Positions 32,528 to 40,744 of a DNA stretch of 64,000 nucleotides are shown here, piece by piece. Where the stretch lies: the NCBI GenBank assembly GCA_030168595.1, contig CP115556.1, positions 1,178,001-1,242,000 of the forward strand, given 5' to 3'. The stretch comes from Methanomassiliicoccales archaeon LGM-DZ1. GTDB lineage: Archaea; Thermoplasmatota; Thermoplasmata; Methanomassiliicoccales; Methanomethylophilaceae. A model generated the notes under the pieces. The model searched no databases. It was not told where the DNA came from and saw only the letters and a list, made by a program, of their open reading frames with translations. The position numbers and the translations under genes are program-made. Within the stretch, counting starts at the first letter, position 1. The number at the start of each line of letters is the position of its first letter.

Positions 32528-33265
32528 ATGTTCAAAGCGGAGATCAAATCAGAGACTCTGAAAGGCATTGTTTACGTCATCTCGACCCTGGTGGACGAGG
32601 TGAAGTTCTCCATCAGGCCCGACTCGGTGACGCTCAAAGCGATCGACCCGGCGCACGTCGCCATGTCGGAGATAACGGTCAGCAGCAGGGCCTTCCTCTC
32701 GTTCTCCGCCGACGAGTCCGAGATCGGCCTCGACCTCGACAAGGTGAAGTCCGTCCTGAAACTGGCGGGCCCCGGCGACATGGTGTTCCTCGAGCACGAT
32801 CCCGACCAGGGAAGGCTCATCTTCAGGATCGGCAACATCACCAGGCGCATGAGCCTGGTCGACACCGCCTCCATGAGCAACCCCAAGATCCCCGAGATCA
32901 ACACCTCTGCTGACGTGACCCTCAAGGTCGACAGCCTCAAGAAAGGCATCAGCGCTTCTGAATCGATCTCCGACCACATCTCGCTGGAGGCATCTCCCGA
33001 CGGGTTCAGGCTGGCATGCGAGGGGGACACCGATATGGCCGACCTCTACATACCCAAGAGCGACCTCGACGGGCTGAAATGCGAGAGCAAGGTCGTTTCC
33101 AAGTATCCTCTCGATTACTTCTCCAACATCGTCAAGGTCATACCTGCCGGAACGATAGTCACGATCAAACTCGACAACGATTACCCTATGGAGCTCCTTT
33201 TCAAGCTGGCCGAGGGGACCGCCGACGTGCTGTACCTCCTTGCCCCGAGGATAGAGAGCGAGTGA
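32528..33265 (+). CDS. pcn: DNA polymerase sliding clamp (PCNA)
   Basis: This 245-residue homotrimeric clamp tethers polymerase, ligase and FEN1 to DNA. Features include MFKAEIKSETLKGIVYVISTL at the N-terminus, the VTLKAIDPAHVAM segment, the interdomain connector region near 115-130, and the C-terminal LLFKLAEGTADVLYLLAPRIE typical of archaeal PCNA. The GGTGAGA site lies just before the ATG. The transketolase genes begin four bases after its stop, so it is co-transcribed with carbon metabolism genes. Confidence 0.96.
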   Translation: MFKAEIKSETLKGIVYVISTLVDEVKFSIRPDSVTLKAIDPAHVAMSEITVSSRAFLSFSADESEIGLDLDKVKSVLKLAGPGDMVFLEHDPDQGRLIFRIGNITRRMSLVDTASMSNPKIPEINTSADVTLKVDSLKKGISASESISDHISLEASPDGFRLACEGDTDMADLYIPKSDLDGLKCESKVVSKYPLDYFSNIVKVIPAGTIVTIKLDNDYPMELLFKLAEGTADVLYLLAPRIESE

Positions 33266-33269
33266 TAGC

Positions 33270-34097
33270 ATGGCGATGTCCGTAGCAGACCTCGAGGACG
33301 TTGCCAGGCGCATCCGTATAGACATCATCGAGATGACGACGGCCGCGGGTTCCGGGCACCCGGGGGGATCGCTCTCCTCGGCCGATCTCCTGGCCGCATT
33401 GTACTTCCGCATCATGAAGATCGATCCCGCCGACCCCTACGCGGACGGCAGGGACCGTTTCATTCTCTCCAAGGGCCATGCTGCTCCCGCCCTGTACTCG
33501 GCGCTTGCCGAGAGGGGGTACTTCCCCGTCGAGGAGCTCAAGACCCTCCGCCGGCTGGGATCCAGGCTCCAGGGCCATCCCGCATACCGCGATGTCCCGG
33601 GCGTAGAGGTGACCACCGGGTCCCTCGGCCAGGGGCTGAGCATGGCCTGCGGCATCGCCCTCGCCGCCAAGATGGACGGCAAGGACTACCGGACTTACTG
33701 CCTCCTCGGCGACGGGGAGCTCCAGGAGGGCCAGAACTGGGAGGCTGCCATGTTCGCCCGCAAATACGGGCTGAACAACCTCACCGCCTTCGTCGACAGG
33801 AACCGCCTGCAGATCTGCGGGAACACCGAGGAGGTCATGCCCCTGGACCCGCTCCCGGAGAAGTTCCGCGCTTTCGGATGGAACGTCATAATAATCGACG
33901 GCAACGACATGAGGCAGATCATAGACGCCTGCGAGAAGGCCGCCGCATCGAAGAAGAACCCGACGGTCGTCATCATGAAGACCATCAAAGGGAAAGGGGT
34001 CTCGTTCATGGAGAACAACGCCGACTTCCACGGCAAGACCTGCACGCCCGAGCAGTATGCACAGGCCATGAAGGAGCTCAGGGGTGAGGCGCAATGA
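33270..34097 (+). CDS. Transketolase, N-terminal (TPP-binding) subunit
   Basis: This 275-residue thiamine-diphosphate-binding half of a split transketolase contains GSGHPGGSLSSADLLAALYF, FILSKGHAAPALYSAL, TGSLGQGLSMACGIA and the TPP motif GDGELQEGQNWEAAMFA...NLTAFVDRN. It acts with the C-terminal subunit that overlaps it (ATGA at 34094-34097), moving two-carbon units between sugar phosphates. Split transketolases are usual in archaea. Confidence 0.94.
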   Translation: MAMSVADLEDVARRIRIDIIEMTTAAGSGHPGGSLSSADLLAALYFRIMKIDPADPYADGRDRFILSKGHAAPALYSALAERGYFPVEELKTLRRLGSRLQGHPAYRDVPGVEVTTGSLGQGLSMACGIALAAKMDGKDYRTYCLLGDGELQEGQNWEAAMFARKYGLNNLTAFVDRNRLQICGNTEEVMPLDPLPEKFRAFGWNVIIIDGNDMRQIIDACEKAAASKKNPTVVIMKTIKGKGVSFMENNADFHGKTCTPEQYAQAMKELRGEAQ

Positions 34098-35038
34098 CCG
34101 GAGAGCGTCTGGCACAGCGCGATTACTACGGCAAGGCGCTTGCGGACCTGGCGCCGTCCAGGCCCGACATCGTGGTCATGGACGCCGACCTCGCCGGCTC
34201 CACCAAGACCTCGTCCTTCAAGGCCGTCGCTCCCGAAAGGTTCGTGGAGGTAGGCATCGCCGAGGCCAACATGATCGGCGTCGCGGCGGGCCTGGCGGTC
34301 TCCGGGAAGACCGTCTTCGCCTCCACCTTCGGGGTCTTCGCCAGCGGGAGATGCTGGGAGCAGATCAGGATGGCCGTGGCCTACCCCTGCCTCAACGTCA
34401 AGGTCGTTGCCACCCACTGCGGGCTCTCCGTGGGCCCCGACGGGGCGACCCATCAGGCCCTGGAGGACATAGTCCTGATGCGCGCCCTTCCCAACATGAC
34501 GGTGGTCGTCCCCGCCGATGCCAACGAGGCCTACGCGGCCACTCTGGCACTTGCAGACTTCAAGGGTCCCGCCTACATGAGGATGGGACGCTCGAAATTC
34601 CCGGTCATAACCCCCGCAGGCCAGACCTTCGAGATCGGGAAGGCTTCCGTCATGAGGGAGGGCTCCGACGTCACCATCGTCGCCTGCGGGCAGCTGGTCG
34701 TCTCCGCTCTGGAGGCGGCCGACAAGCTCGCCGCTTCCGGGGTCTCGGCAGAGGTCATCAACATGTCCACGGTCAAGCCCCTGGACGGCGAGACCCTGCT
34801 CAGGTCCGTCCGCAAGACCGGCGCGGCCGTCACCGCGGAGGAGCACAGCATCATCGGCGGGCTAGGCTCCGCCGTGTGCGAGTTCCTCTCGGAGAACCTG
34901 CCTGTGCCGGTCTGCAGGGTGGGCACCAAGGACATCTTCGGAGAGTCCGGGGAAGCCGACGAACTGCTGGTCAAGTACGGCCTGACCGCCGACGGCATCG
35001 CCGATGCCGCCGTGAAGGCCGTTTCCAAGAAGAAGTGA
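34094..35038 (+). CDS. Transketolase, C-terminal subunit
   Basis: This 314-residue pyrimidine-binding and C-terminal domain pair shows DADLAGSTKTSSFK, the conserved Glu in VGIAEANMIGVAAGLA, ASTFGVFASGRCWEQIR, and HCGLSVGPDGATHQALEDI. It is translationally coupled to the N-terminal subunit. With transaldolase next door it supplies a non-oxidative pentose phosphate route, able to feed ribose phosphate to the purine and RuBisCO pathways. Confidence 0.94.
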   Translation: MTGERLAQRDYYGKALADLAPSRPDIVVMDADLAGSTKTSSFKAVAPERFVEVGIAEANMIGVAAGLAVSGKTVFASTFGVFASGRCWEQIRMAVAYPCLNVKVVATHCGLSVGPDGATHQALEDIVLMRALPNMTVVVPADANEAYAATLALADFKGPAYMRMGRSKFPVITPAGQTFEIGKASVMREGSDVTIVACGQLVVSALEAADKLAASGVSAEVINMSTVKPLDGETLLRSVRKTGAAVTAEEHSIIGGLGSAVCEFLSENLPVPVCRVGTKDIFGESGEADELLVKYGLTADGIADAAVKAVSKKK

Positions 35039-35042
35039 TACC

Positions 35043-35699
35043 ATGAAGATCTTCATAGACACCGCGAACCTCGATATGATCAAAGAGATCAACAGCTGGG
35101 GGATACTCGACGGAGTTACCACCAACCCCAGCCTCGTTGCCAAGGAGAACACCGATACCCCGACCCGCGTGAAGGAGATCGCCAAGATCCTCGGCGACCG
35201 CCCCGTATCCGCCGAGGTCATGGCCGTCGACCACGAGGGCATGATCAAGGAGGGCGAGAAGCTCCACGCCATCGCCTCCAACGTGAACGTCAAGCTGCCC
35301 ATGTGCATCGAGTCCCTCAAAGCCACCAAAGCGCTGTCCGAGGAGGGCATCGATGTCAACATGACCCTGATTTTCGACCCCCTGCAGGCGCTCATGGCCG
35401 CCAAGGCCGGCGCCAGGTACGTGTCCCCCTTCATCGGGAGGCTGGACGACATCGGGGCCCACGGAGTGGACATGCTCTCGGAGACCGTGCAGATCATCCA
35501 CCAGTATGGCTACGACACCGAGATCATCGCCGCCTCCATCAGGCATCCGACCCACGTCCTCGATGCGGCGGAGATGGGATGCGACATCGCCACCATCCCC
35601 TACGACATCCTCAAGAAGATGGTGGCCCACCCCAAGACCGACGAGGGCATCGCCAAGTTCAAGGCCGACTACGAGAAGGTAAACGGACCCTCCCAGTGA
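35043..35699 (+). CDS. tal: Transaldolase (small TalC/MipB-like type)
   Basis: This 218-residue TIM-barrel class I aldolase is of the short transaldolase family. It shows FIDTANLDMIKEINSWGILDGVTTNPSL, the Schiff-base lysine region NVKLPMCIESLKAT, and YVSPFIGRLDDIG. It exchanges three-carbon units with the transketolase products. The family also contains fructose-6-phosphate aldolases, but the genetic link to transketolase favours transaldolase. It begins four bases after the transketolase stop. Confidence 0.92.
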   Translation: MKIFIDTANLDMIKEINSWGILDGVTTNPSLVAKENTDTPTRVKEIAKILGDRPVSAEVMAVDHEGMIKEGEKLHAIASNVNVKLPMCIESLKATKALSEEGIDVNMTLIFDPLQALMAAKAGARYVSPFIGRLDDIGAHGVDMLSETVQIIHQYGYDTEIIAASIRHPTHVLDAAEMGCDIATIPYDILKKMVAHPKTDEGIAKFKADYEKVNGPSQ

Positions 35700-35705
35700 G
35701 GTGCC

Positions 35706-36851
35706 ATGTCAGGGATCACCGTCGTCGGCGGGGGACCTGCAGGGTCCATGTCCGCCATGTACCTCGCGGCATCCGGCCGCGATGTCACGGTGATCGAGGA
35801 GCACAGGGAGAGCGGGAAACCGGTGCATTGCGCCGGGATGCTCTCCCCGGAGACGGTCAGGATGTCCGGGGTCAGCCCCGACATCCTGGGGTCCGCGAAC
35901 TCCGCGGACGTCGTATTCCCCAACGGGAAAGTTCTTTCCATCGGGCGCCGGGCGCCCATGGTGTATTTCGTCGACCGTGCCGACCTCGACCGCAGGATGG
36001 CCGAGAGGGCCATGGATTCCGGCGCCGAGTTCAGGTACGGGATCAAGTGCCGGAAGGTGGAGGTATCCCGCGATTACGCCCTGGTGCAGACCAACCAGGG
36101 GGACATGCGCTCCGACATCGTGGTGGGGGCCGACGGCTTCCGCTCCGTGGTATCGGACTCCATCCCCGGCAATGAGCCCAGGGAGCTCCTGACCGGGGCG
36201 CAGTACGATATCGAATACCGCATGGAGGACCAGAACAGGATAGTCCTCAGGATGGGCAGCGAGGTCGCCCCCGGGTTCTTCTCGTGGCAGATCCCCATGG
36301 GCGACACCACCCGTCTGGGTCTCTGCATATCCGCGCAGGGTTCGGCGCCGGATTACCTCAGGCACCTCATGAAGATCTCCGGCATGGAGGACCGCAGGAT
36401 CATCGCCCGCTACGGCGGATGCATCCCCATCGGCAGGAAGACCAGCCATGCGGACAGGATCATGCTCATCGGCGATGCCGCCGGGCAGGTCAAGCCCGTC
36501 TCCGGCGGAGGGCTCAACCCCATCTTCAGGGCCGCGCCGTACGTCAGGGATGCGGTCGATAGGGCGTACGGGATCGGGCTGTTCTCGGCCTCAGTCATGT
36601 CCCTCTACGAGGCAGGCTGGAGGAAGGAGCTGTCCCGCGAGCTCTCCCGCGGCGAGAGGATGAGGAAGTACTTCCTGAAGTTCTCCGACGCGGAGATGAA
36701 CCTCGTCGGGCAGCTGTTCGACACCCCGGCCATCCGCGAAAAGCTGGGCATGATCGATTTCGACGACCCGAGCGCCATCGTCCGCCCCATCCTGGCGGAG
36801 AAAGGCGTCAAGTCCGGGTTCCTGAAGATCAGGCTCAGGGGAAAGCTATGA
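35706..36851 (+). CDS. Geranylgeranyl reductase family flavoprotein (paralogue 1)
   Basis: This 381-residue FAD-dependent reductase is of the GGR family, which saturates the isoprenoid chains of archaeal lipids and related polyprenols. It has the FAD-binding GGGPAGSMSAMYLAASG, the CAGML motif near residue 43 (a GGR-type Cys), and the second FAD motif LIGDAAGQVKPVSGGGLNP. A GAGGTG site precedes the ATG. It overlaps taw2 by ATGA. A second GGR lies at 62262; the one next to the prenyl synthase is the better candidate for membrane lipids, so this copy may act on another isoprenoid. Confidence 0.85.
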   Translation: MSGITVVGGGPAGSMSAMYLAASGRDVTVIEEHRESGKPVHCAGMLSPETVRMSGVSPDILGSANSADVVFPNGKVLSIGRRAPMVYFVDRADLDRRMAERAMDSGAEFRYGIKCRKVEVSRDYALVQTNQGDMRSDIVVGADGFRSVVSDSIPGNEPRELLTGAQYDIEYRMEDQNRIVLRMGSEVAPGFFSWQIPMGDTTRLGLCISAQGSAPDYLRHLMKISGMEDRRIIARYGGCIPIGRKTSHADRIMLIGDAAGQVKPVSGGGLNPIFRAAPYVRDAVDRAYGIGLFSASVMSLYEAGWRKELSRELSRGERMRKYFLKFSDAEMNLVGQLFDTPAIREKLGMIDFDDPSAIVRPILAEKGVKSGFLKIRLRGKL

Positions 36852-37906
36852 GGAAGGTCCTCCAGGCGAAGGTCCCCTCGGACAGGGCCTCCGACATCAT
36901 ACCCAGGCTGTTCTCTTCGGGCATCGCGGACCCAGGCGCCCGCATCACGGGAGGGCAGGGGTTCAGGCTGGTCCCTATCAAGGAGGGGAGGCTCGCCGAC
37001 GCGGAATCGATGGGGCTGGAGATCCTCTCCGGGGACGCCTATTCCGAGGCATCGCGTCCCCCCATGGAGAGGATCCGCGAGGCCCTGTCCGATCTTCCCG
37101 CTTACGACCTGGCACGTCTGCCGGAGAAATGGGAGAGGGCAGGCTCGGCGGTGACGATCAAGCTGGGCCCCAGCCTGTTCCAGTACGGGGAGAGGATCGG
37201 GAAGGCCTACGCCGAGGCCCTGGGCGCCGGATCCGTTCTTGCCGACGTCTCCGGTGTCTCCGGCGAGTTCAGGCTGCCGGATATGCGCCTCCTTTACGGG
37301 GAAGGCGGGGAGTCCGTCAAGACCGAGAACGGCATCAGGTACAGCTACGACGTCACCAAGGTGATGTTCGCCTCCGGGAACCTGGAGGAGAGGCGCCGCA
37401 TGGAGCGCCTGGACTGCGCCGGGGAGACGGTCGTGGACATGTTCTGCGGCATAGGCTACTTCACGCTCCCGATAGCCAGGTTCGCCGGCGCCCGCTGCGT
37501 CCTGGCCTGCGAGAAGAACCCGGACTCCTATCGTTTCCTGCTCGAGAACATCAAACTCAACGGCGTGGAAGGCACGGTCATACCCATGCTCGGGGACAAC
37601 CGCGCCATACCCGGGGCGCATTTCGCCGACAGGATCCTCATGGGATATGTGCAGACGACCTCGGAGTTCCTGCCGAAGGCCAAAGAACTGGCCAAGCCGG
37701 GGTGCATCATCCACTACCATGACACCTTCCCGGTAGGCTCCCAGGAGGAGCGTGTGCGCAGGATATTCTCGGAGGTCTTCGGGGAGGACGGGTACGAGGT
37801 ACTCGGCATCCGCGAGGTCAAGTCGTTCGCGCCGTCGGTCTCACATTATGTCGCCGACGTCCGCGTCCGGCGATCGGCGCGGCTCAGACCTTCTCGCCGC
37901 AGCTGA
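36848..37906 (+). CDS. taw2: tRNA(Phe) wyosine-pathway aminocarboxypropyltransferase Taw2 (Trm5/TYW2 family)
   Basis: This 352-residue class I methyltransferase-fold protein transfers the aminocarboxypropyl group of SAM to demethylwyosine at position 37 of tRNA(Phe). It contains KTENGIRYSYDVTKVMFASGNLEERRRM, SAM motif I VVDMFCGIGYFTLPIA, and DRILMGYVQTTSEF, where Trm5 enzymes would have an N-P-P-like motif; this favours Taw2 over Trm5. It is coupled to the upstream GGR by ATGA. Its end overlaps the convergent Cys-rich gene by 23 bases. Confidence 0.82.
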   Translation: MRKVLQAKVPSDRASDIIPRLFSSGIADPGARITGGQGFRLVPIKEGRLADAESMGLEILSGDAYSEASRPPMERIREALSDLPAYDLARLPEKWERAGSAVTIKLGPSLFQYGERIGKAYAEALGAGSVLADVSGVSGEFRLPDMRLLYGEGGESVKTENGIRYSYDVTKVMFASGNLEERRRMERLDCAGETVVDMFCGIGYFTLPIARFAGARCVLACEKNPDSYRFLLENIKLNGVEGTVIPMLGDNRAIPGAHFADRILMGYVQTTSEFLPKAKELAKPGCIIHYHDTFPVGSQEERVRRIFSEVFGEDGYEVLGIREVKSFAPSVSHYVADVRVRRSARLRPSRRS

Positions 37907-39386
37907 GCGCCATCAGCAGCGTGTTCATGTCCTCGCGGTACTTCTCGCCGGAGGCCCCGATCACCTGCTTTATGAACGGCACCAGGAACTCGGCGAACTC
38001 CTTCTCGTCCTTGGAGAACGTCTGGGGCACCGAGCCTCCGCAGGCGAGCGCGAAGCCGGCGGCCAGCCCCTTGGACTTGGAATCCCTCATGGGGATCCCG
38101 GCCGCGGTCTCCTCCACCATCGTCAGCCCCCCGACCTTCGCCGCCTTGGCCAGGGAATCGGCCGCCTGGGTCATCGGCCCGGGGCGGCGGAAGGCCGGCA
38201 GGTCCTCGATGACGTCCTTGGAAATGAACGCCCTGCGGGCCTCGGCGATGGCGTCGGCCGCAGGCAGCCTGGGCATCTCCGAGTACCTCTCGGCGAACTC
38301 GGCGGAGGTGGCGGCCGCTATGAGGCCCTTCCAATCCGCGCTCCAGAGCCCGGCGACCGCCTCGGAGGCCTTCCCGCTTTTGATGACCACGGACCTGGGG
38401 TTCCCGGAGAGGAAGCTCTTCAGGAGCTCCTTCTCCCCGTCGGTGCCGGAGAGGCCGGAGATGAACGAGTCCAGGTCCGAGCCGTAGTTCCTGTCCCCGG
38501 AGATGAGGGTCAGCGAACCGCTGGACGCCAGGTCGGAGAGGTCGCTCCTCCGGACGGATTCGATCAGTGCCCGGTCGGTGGTCTTGCCGAGCATGTACTG
38601 CTTCAGCTGGTCGCCGGTGACGGCATGCTTCCCGTCGCTGCCCTCAGAGTGGTACTTGCTCTGGACCCAGACCGAGATGTCGTCCAGGGGGTCCTCGGCG
38701 GAGAGCCTGGACACGATGTAGGCGAGCGTGGAGACATCCTTGGCGCAGTCCGAGCATATGTGGATGGTGCATCCGCAGGACTTCACGCCGATGTTCAGCG
38801 AGACGTTGCCCTCATGGCCGCAGTCGATCCCGTCGCCGTCGAATTTGTAGGGGGTCTCCCACCAGGTGTCGTAGAGGTAGTCCTCCGGCATGTTGGGGGC
38901 ATCGGAGCAGACGGACTTGTCCCCCCAGGAGTAGAGGTGGAGGCCCTGCTTCTTGATCAGGCCGTTGTAATAGAGCAGCCTCAGCTTCGGGTCGTCGTAG
39001 TGCTGGCACCCGATGAGCAGGGGGGCCGGCACCGTCCCCCTGACCACGTACGGCACCCTCTGGCCGCCGATGACGGCCGTGGCCATAAGCGGGACCTTCC
39101 CGGCGGCCGCGACGGATATGGTGCCGGCGTAGGCCTTGGCCATGCTGTCGAGGCCCTTAGAGGCCATCTTGATGAGCGCCTGCTCGTCGCCGCGGTACTT
39201 CGCGTATTTGTCGATGTCCTTGAACACCTTGTCGAAGACGCATTTCCTGCAGTTCCCGGCGCAGAGGGGCCTGAGGAGCCCGGGGTTGTCGGCCAGGTCC
39301 TTAGCGCGCCCTATCACATCGTCCTCCAGTCTCTTGGAAGGCTGCTTGACGCCTCTGATGTGCAGGCGCTTGTTCTTCTCTGCCAT
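37884..39386 (-). CDS. Cys-rich protein of unknown function (possible Fe-S or zinc protein)
   Basis: This 500-residue protein fits no family I recognise. Cys residues group as CAGNCRKC near residue 45 (a Cx3Cx2C), GCQHYD, SVCSD, IDCGHEGN and KSCGCTIHICSDC, mostly in the N-terminal half; the C-terminal half is helical and Cys-poor except near the end (ALACGGS). The spacing would suit one Fe-S cluster plus a zinc site. ATATTG elements precede the gene. The start is ATG at 39386 (MAEKNKRLHI); 18 more codons upstream lack homology-like character. It is divergent from the RuBisCO pathway operon and convergent with taw2. Confidence 0.7.
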   Translation of the reverse strand: MAEKNKRLHIRGVKQPSKRLEDDVIGRAKDLADNPGLLRPLCAGNCRKCVFDKVFKDIDKYAKYRGDEQALIKMASKGLDSMAKAYAGTISVAAAGKVPLMATAVIGGQRVPYVVRGTVPAPLLIGCQHYDDPKLRLLYYNGLIKKQGLHLYSWGDKSVCSDAPNMPEDYLYDTWWETPYKFDGDGIDCGHEGNVSLNIGVKSCGCTIHICSDCAKDVSTLAYIVSRLSAEDPLDDISVWVQSKYHSEGSDGKHAVTGDQLKQYMLGKTTDRALIESVRRSDLSDLASSGSLTLISGDRNYGSDLDSFISGLSGTDGEKELLKSFLSGNPRSVVIKSGKASEAVAGLWSADWKGLIAAATSAEFAERYSEMPRLPAADAIAEARRAFISKDVIEDLPAFRRPGPMTQAADSLAKAAKVGGLTMVEETAAGIPMRDSKSKGLAAGFALACGGSVPQTFSKDEKEFAEFLVPFIKQVIGASGEKYREDMNTLLMALSCGEKV

Positions 39387-39514
39387 GCTGCCTGCATCGG
39401 AAGACGCACGTAAAAACAATATGACTGCATCCAGGGGCAATTGCGGCCAGGACCATCTGCACAGGCGGCCGCAGGCGCGTTTCCCAGCCTATATTTACGT
39501 CCTAGGCCGATACG

Positions 39515-40744
39515 GTGGGCGTGAAAGACATCATATCCGCCACGGCGGACGATATACGGAGCATGCGCGTCCGCGGAGCCGGGCGCATCGCCCGCGCCGG
39601 GGCCAATGCCCTGGCCGATTATGCGGAGTCGTACCAGGGCCCCGACCTGGGGTCGTTCAGGGAGGACATCTCCAAAGCGGCCGATATCCTTCTGGGGTCG
39701 AGGCCCACGGCGGTCTCGCTGTGGAACGGCGTGCACGCCACCATCCGGGACGTCGATTCCGCATCCGACCTCGCGGACGCCCGGCAGTCGGTCATCGACA
39801 ACGGGAGGCGCTTCGCCGAGGATTCCGAGAAGGCGGTCGAGGCCATCGCCAAGTTCGGCGCCAAGAGGATCAAGGACGGCGACGTCCTGATGACCCACTG
39901 CAACAGCAGCGCGGCCATAGGCGTGATCGCCGAGGCCATCCGCCAGGGGAAGGACGTCAAGGTGTACGCGACGGAATCCCGCCCGTGGAGGCAGGGGATC
40001 CTGACCGTCCGCGACCTGAAGAACGCAGGGGCGGAGGATGTCACCCTCATCATCGACAGCGCGGTCAGGACCGTGATGCAGAAGGTCGACCGCGTCTTCG
40101 TCGGCGCGGATACCGTCACCTCGTCCGGGACGCTGATCAACAAGATCGGCACGTCCCAGGTGGCGATGGCGGCCGCCGAGGCGAGGGCGGAGTTCAACGT
40201 GTGCGCAGAGACCTACAAGTTCTCGCCCAAGACTCTCTTCGGCGACGCTGTGACCATCGAGGAGAGGGACATCGGGGAGATCGTCCGCCCGGGGGAGATC
40301 CCCGAGGGAGTGAAGGTCTTCAACCCGGTGTTCGACACCACTCCTGCGAAGTACATAGACAGCATCATCACCGAGATAGGGATCATGTCCCCCGGCTCGG
40401 TGTACGGTGTCATGGCCGAACAGCTGGGCGGGGCGCTGCGGAAGCAGCGATGCCGGCAGAGGCGAAACGATCGATCAATAAAGAGGTGCCAGAATGGAAT
40501 CTTACAAATCTTACAGCTATCTCGACCTCGGGGCCGAACTCGACCCCGAAGGGTATGTGTTCGCGACCTACCGTGTGACCACGGACCTCCCGATGGAGAA
40601 GGCGGCCGAAGCAGTGGCCGCCGAGCAGTCGACCGGGACTTGGACGGGGCTGTCCACCCTCAAAGACGACGTCTTCGAGAAATACGCCGGCAGGGTGACC
40701 TCCATCGAGGGGGACAGGATCGTCATCGCCTTCCCCGTGGATGA
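39515..40744 (+). CDS. Ribose-1,5-bisphosphate isomerase, with abnormal 3' end
   Basis: This member of the eIF2B-related isomerase family converts ribose-1,5-bisphosphate to ribulose-1,5-bisphosphate for RuBisCO. Core motifs are THCNSSAAIGVI, ATESRPWRQG, VFVGADTVTSSGTLINKIGT and NPVFDTTPAKYI. Homology ends near residue 308 (about 40440), the usual length being about 320. The frame then stays open for some 100 more codons and overlaps rbcL by 251 bases in a different frame. A TAA in the rbcL frame lies just before rbcL, so an indel near 40430-40480 is a likely alternative. The start is GTG at 39515 or 39521 behind a TATA-like CTATATTTA. Confidence 0.8.
   Translation: MGVKDIISATADDIRSMRVRGAGRIARAGANALADYAESYQGPDLGSFREDISKAADILLGSRPTAVSLWNGVHATIRDVDSASDLADARQSVIDNGRRFAEDSEKAVEAIAKFGAKRIKDGDVLMTHCNSSAAIGVIAEAIRQGKDVKVYATESRPWRQGILTVRDLKNAGAEDVTLIIDSAVRTVMQKVDRVFVGADTVTSSGTLINKIGTSQVAMAAAEARAEFNVCAETYKFSPKTLFGDAVTIEERDIGEIVRPGEIPEGVKVFNPVFDTTPAKYIDSIITEIGIMSPGSVYGVMAEQLGGALRKQRCRQRRNDRSIKRCQNGILQILQLSRPRGRTRPRRVCVRDLPCDHGPPDGEGGRSSGRRAVDRDLDGAVHPQRRRLREIRRQGDLHRGGQDRHRLPRG

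Noticed and set aside
36848-37906. Trm5 tRNA(m1G37) methyltransferase
   Set aside because: The sequence at the catalytic loop (DRILMGYVQTTSEF) matches the TYW2/Taw2 branch of the family and lacks the Trm5 N-P-type motif.
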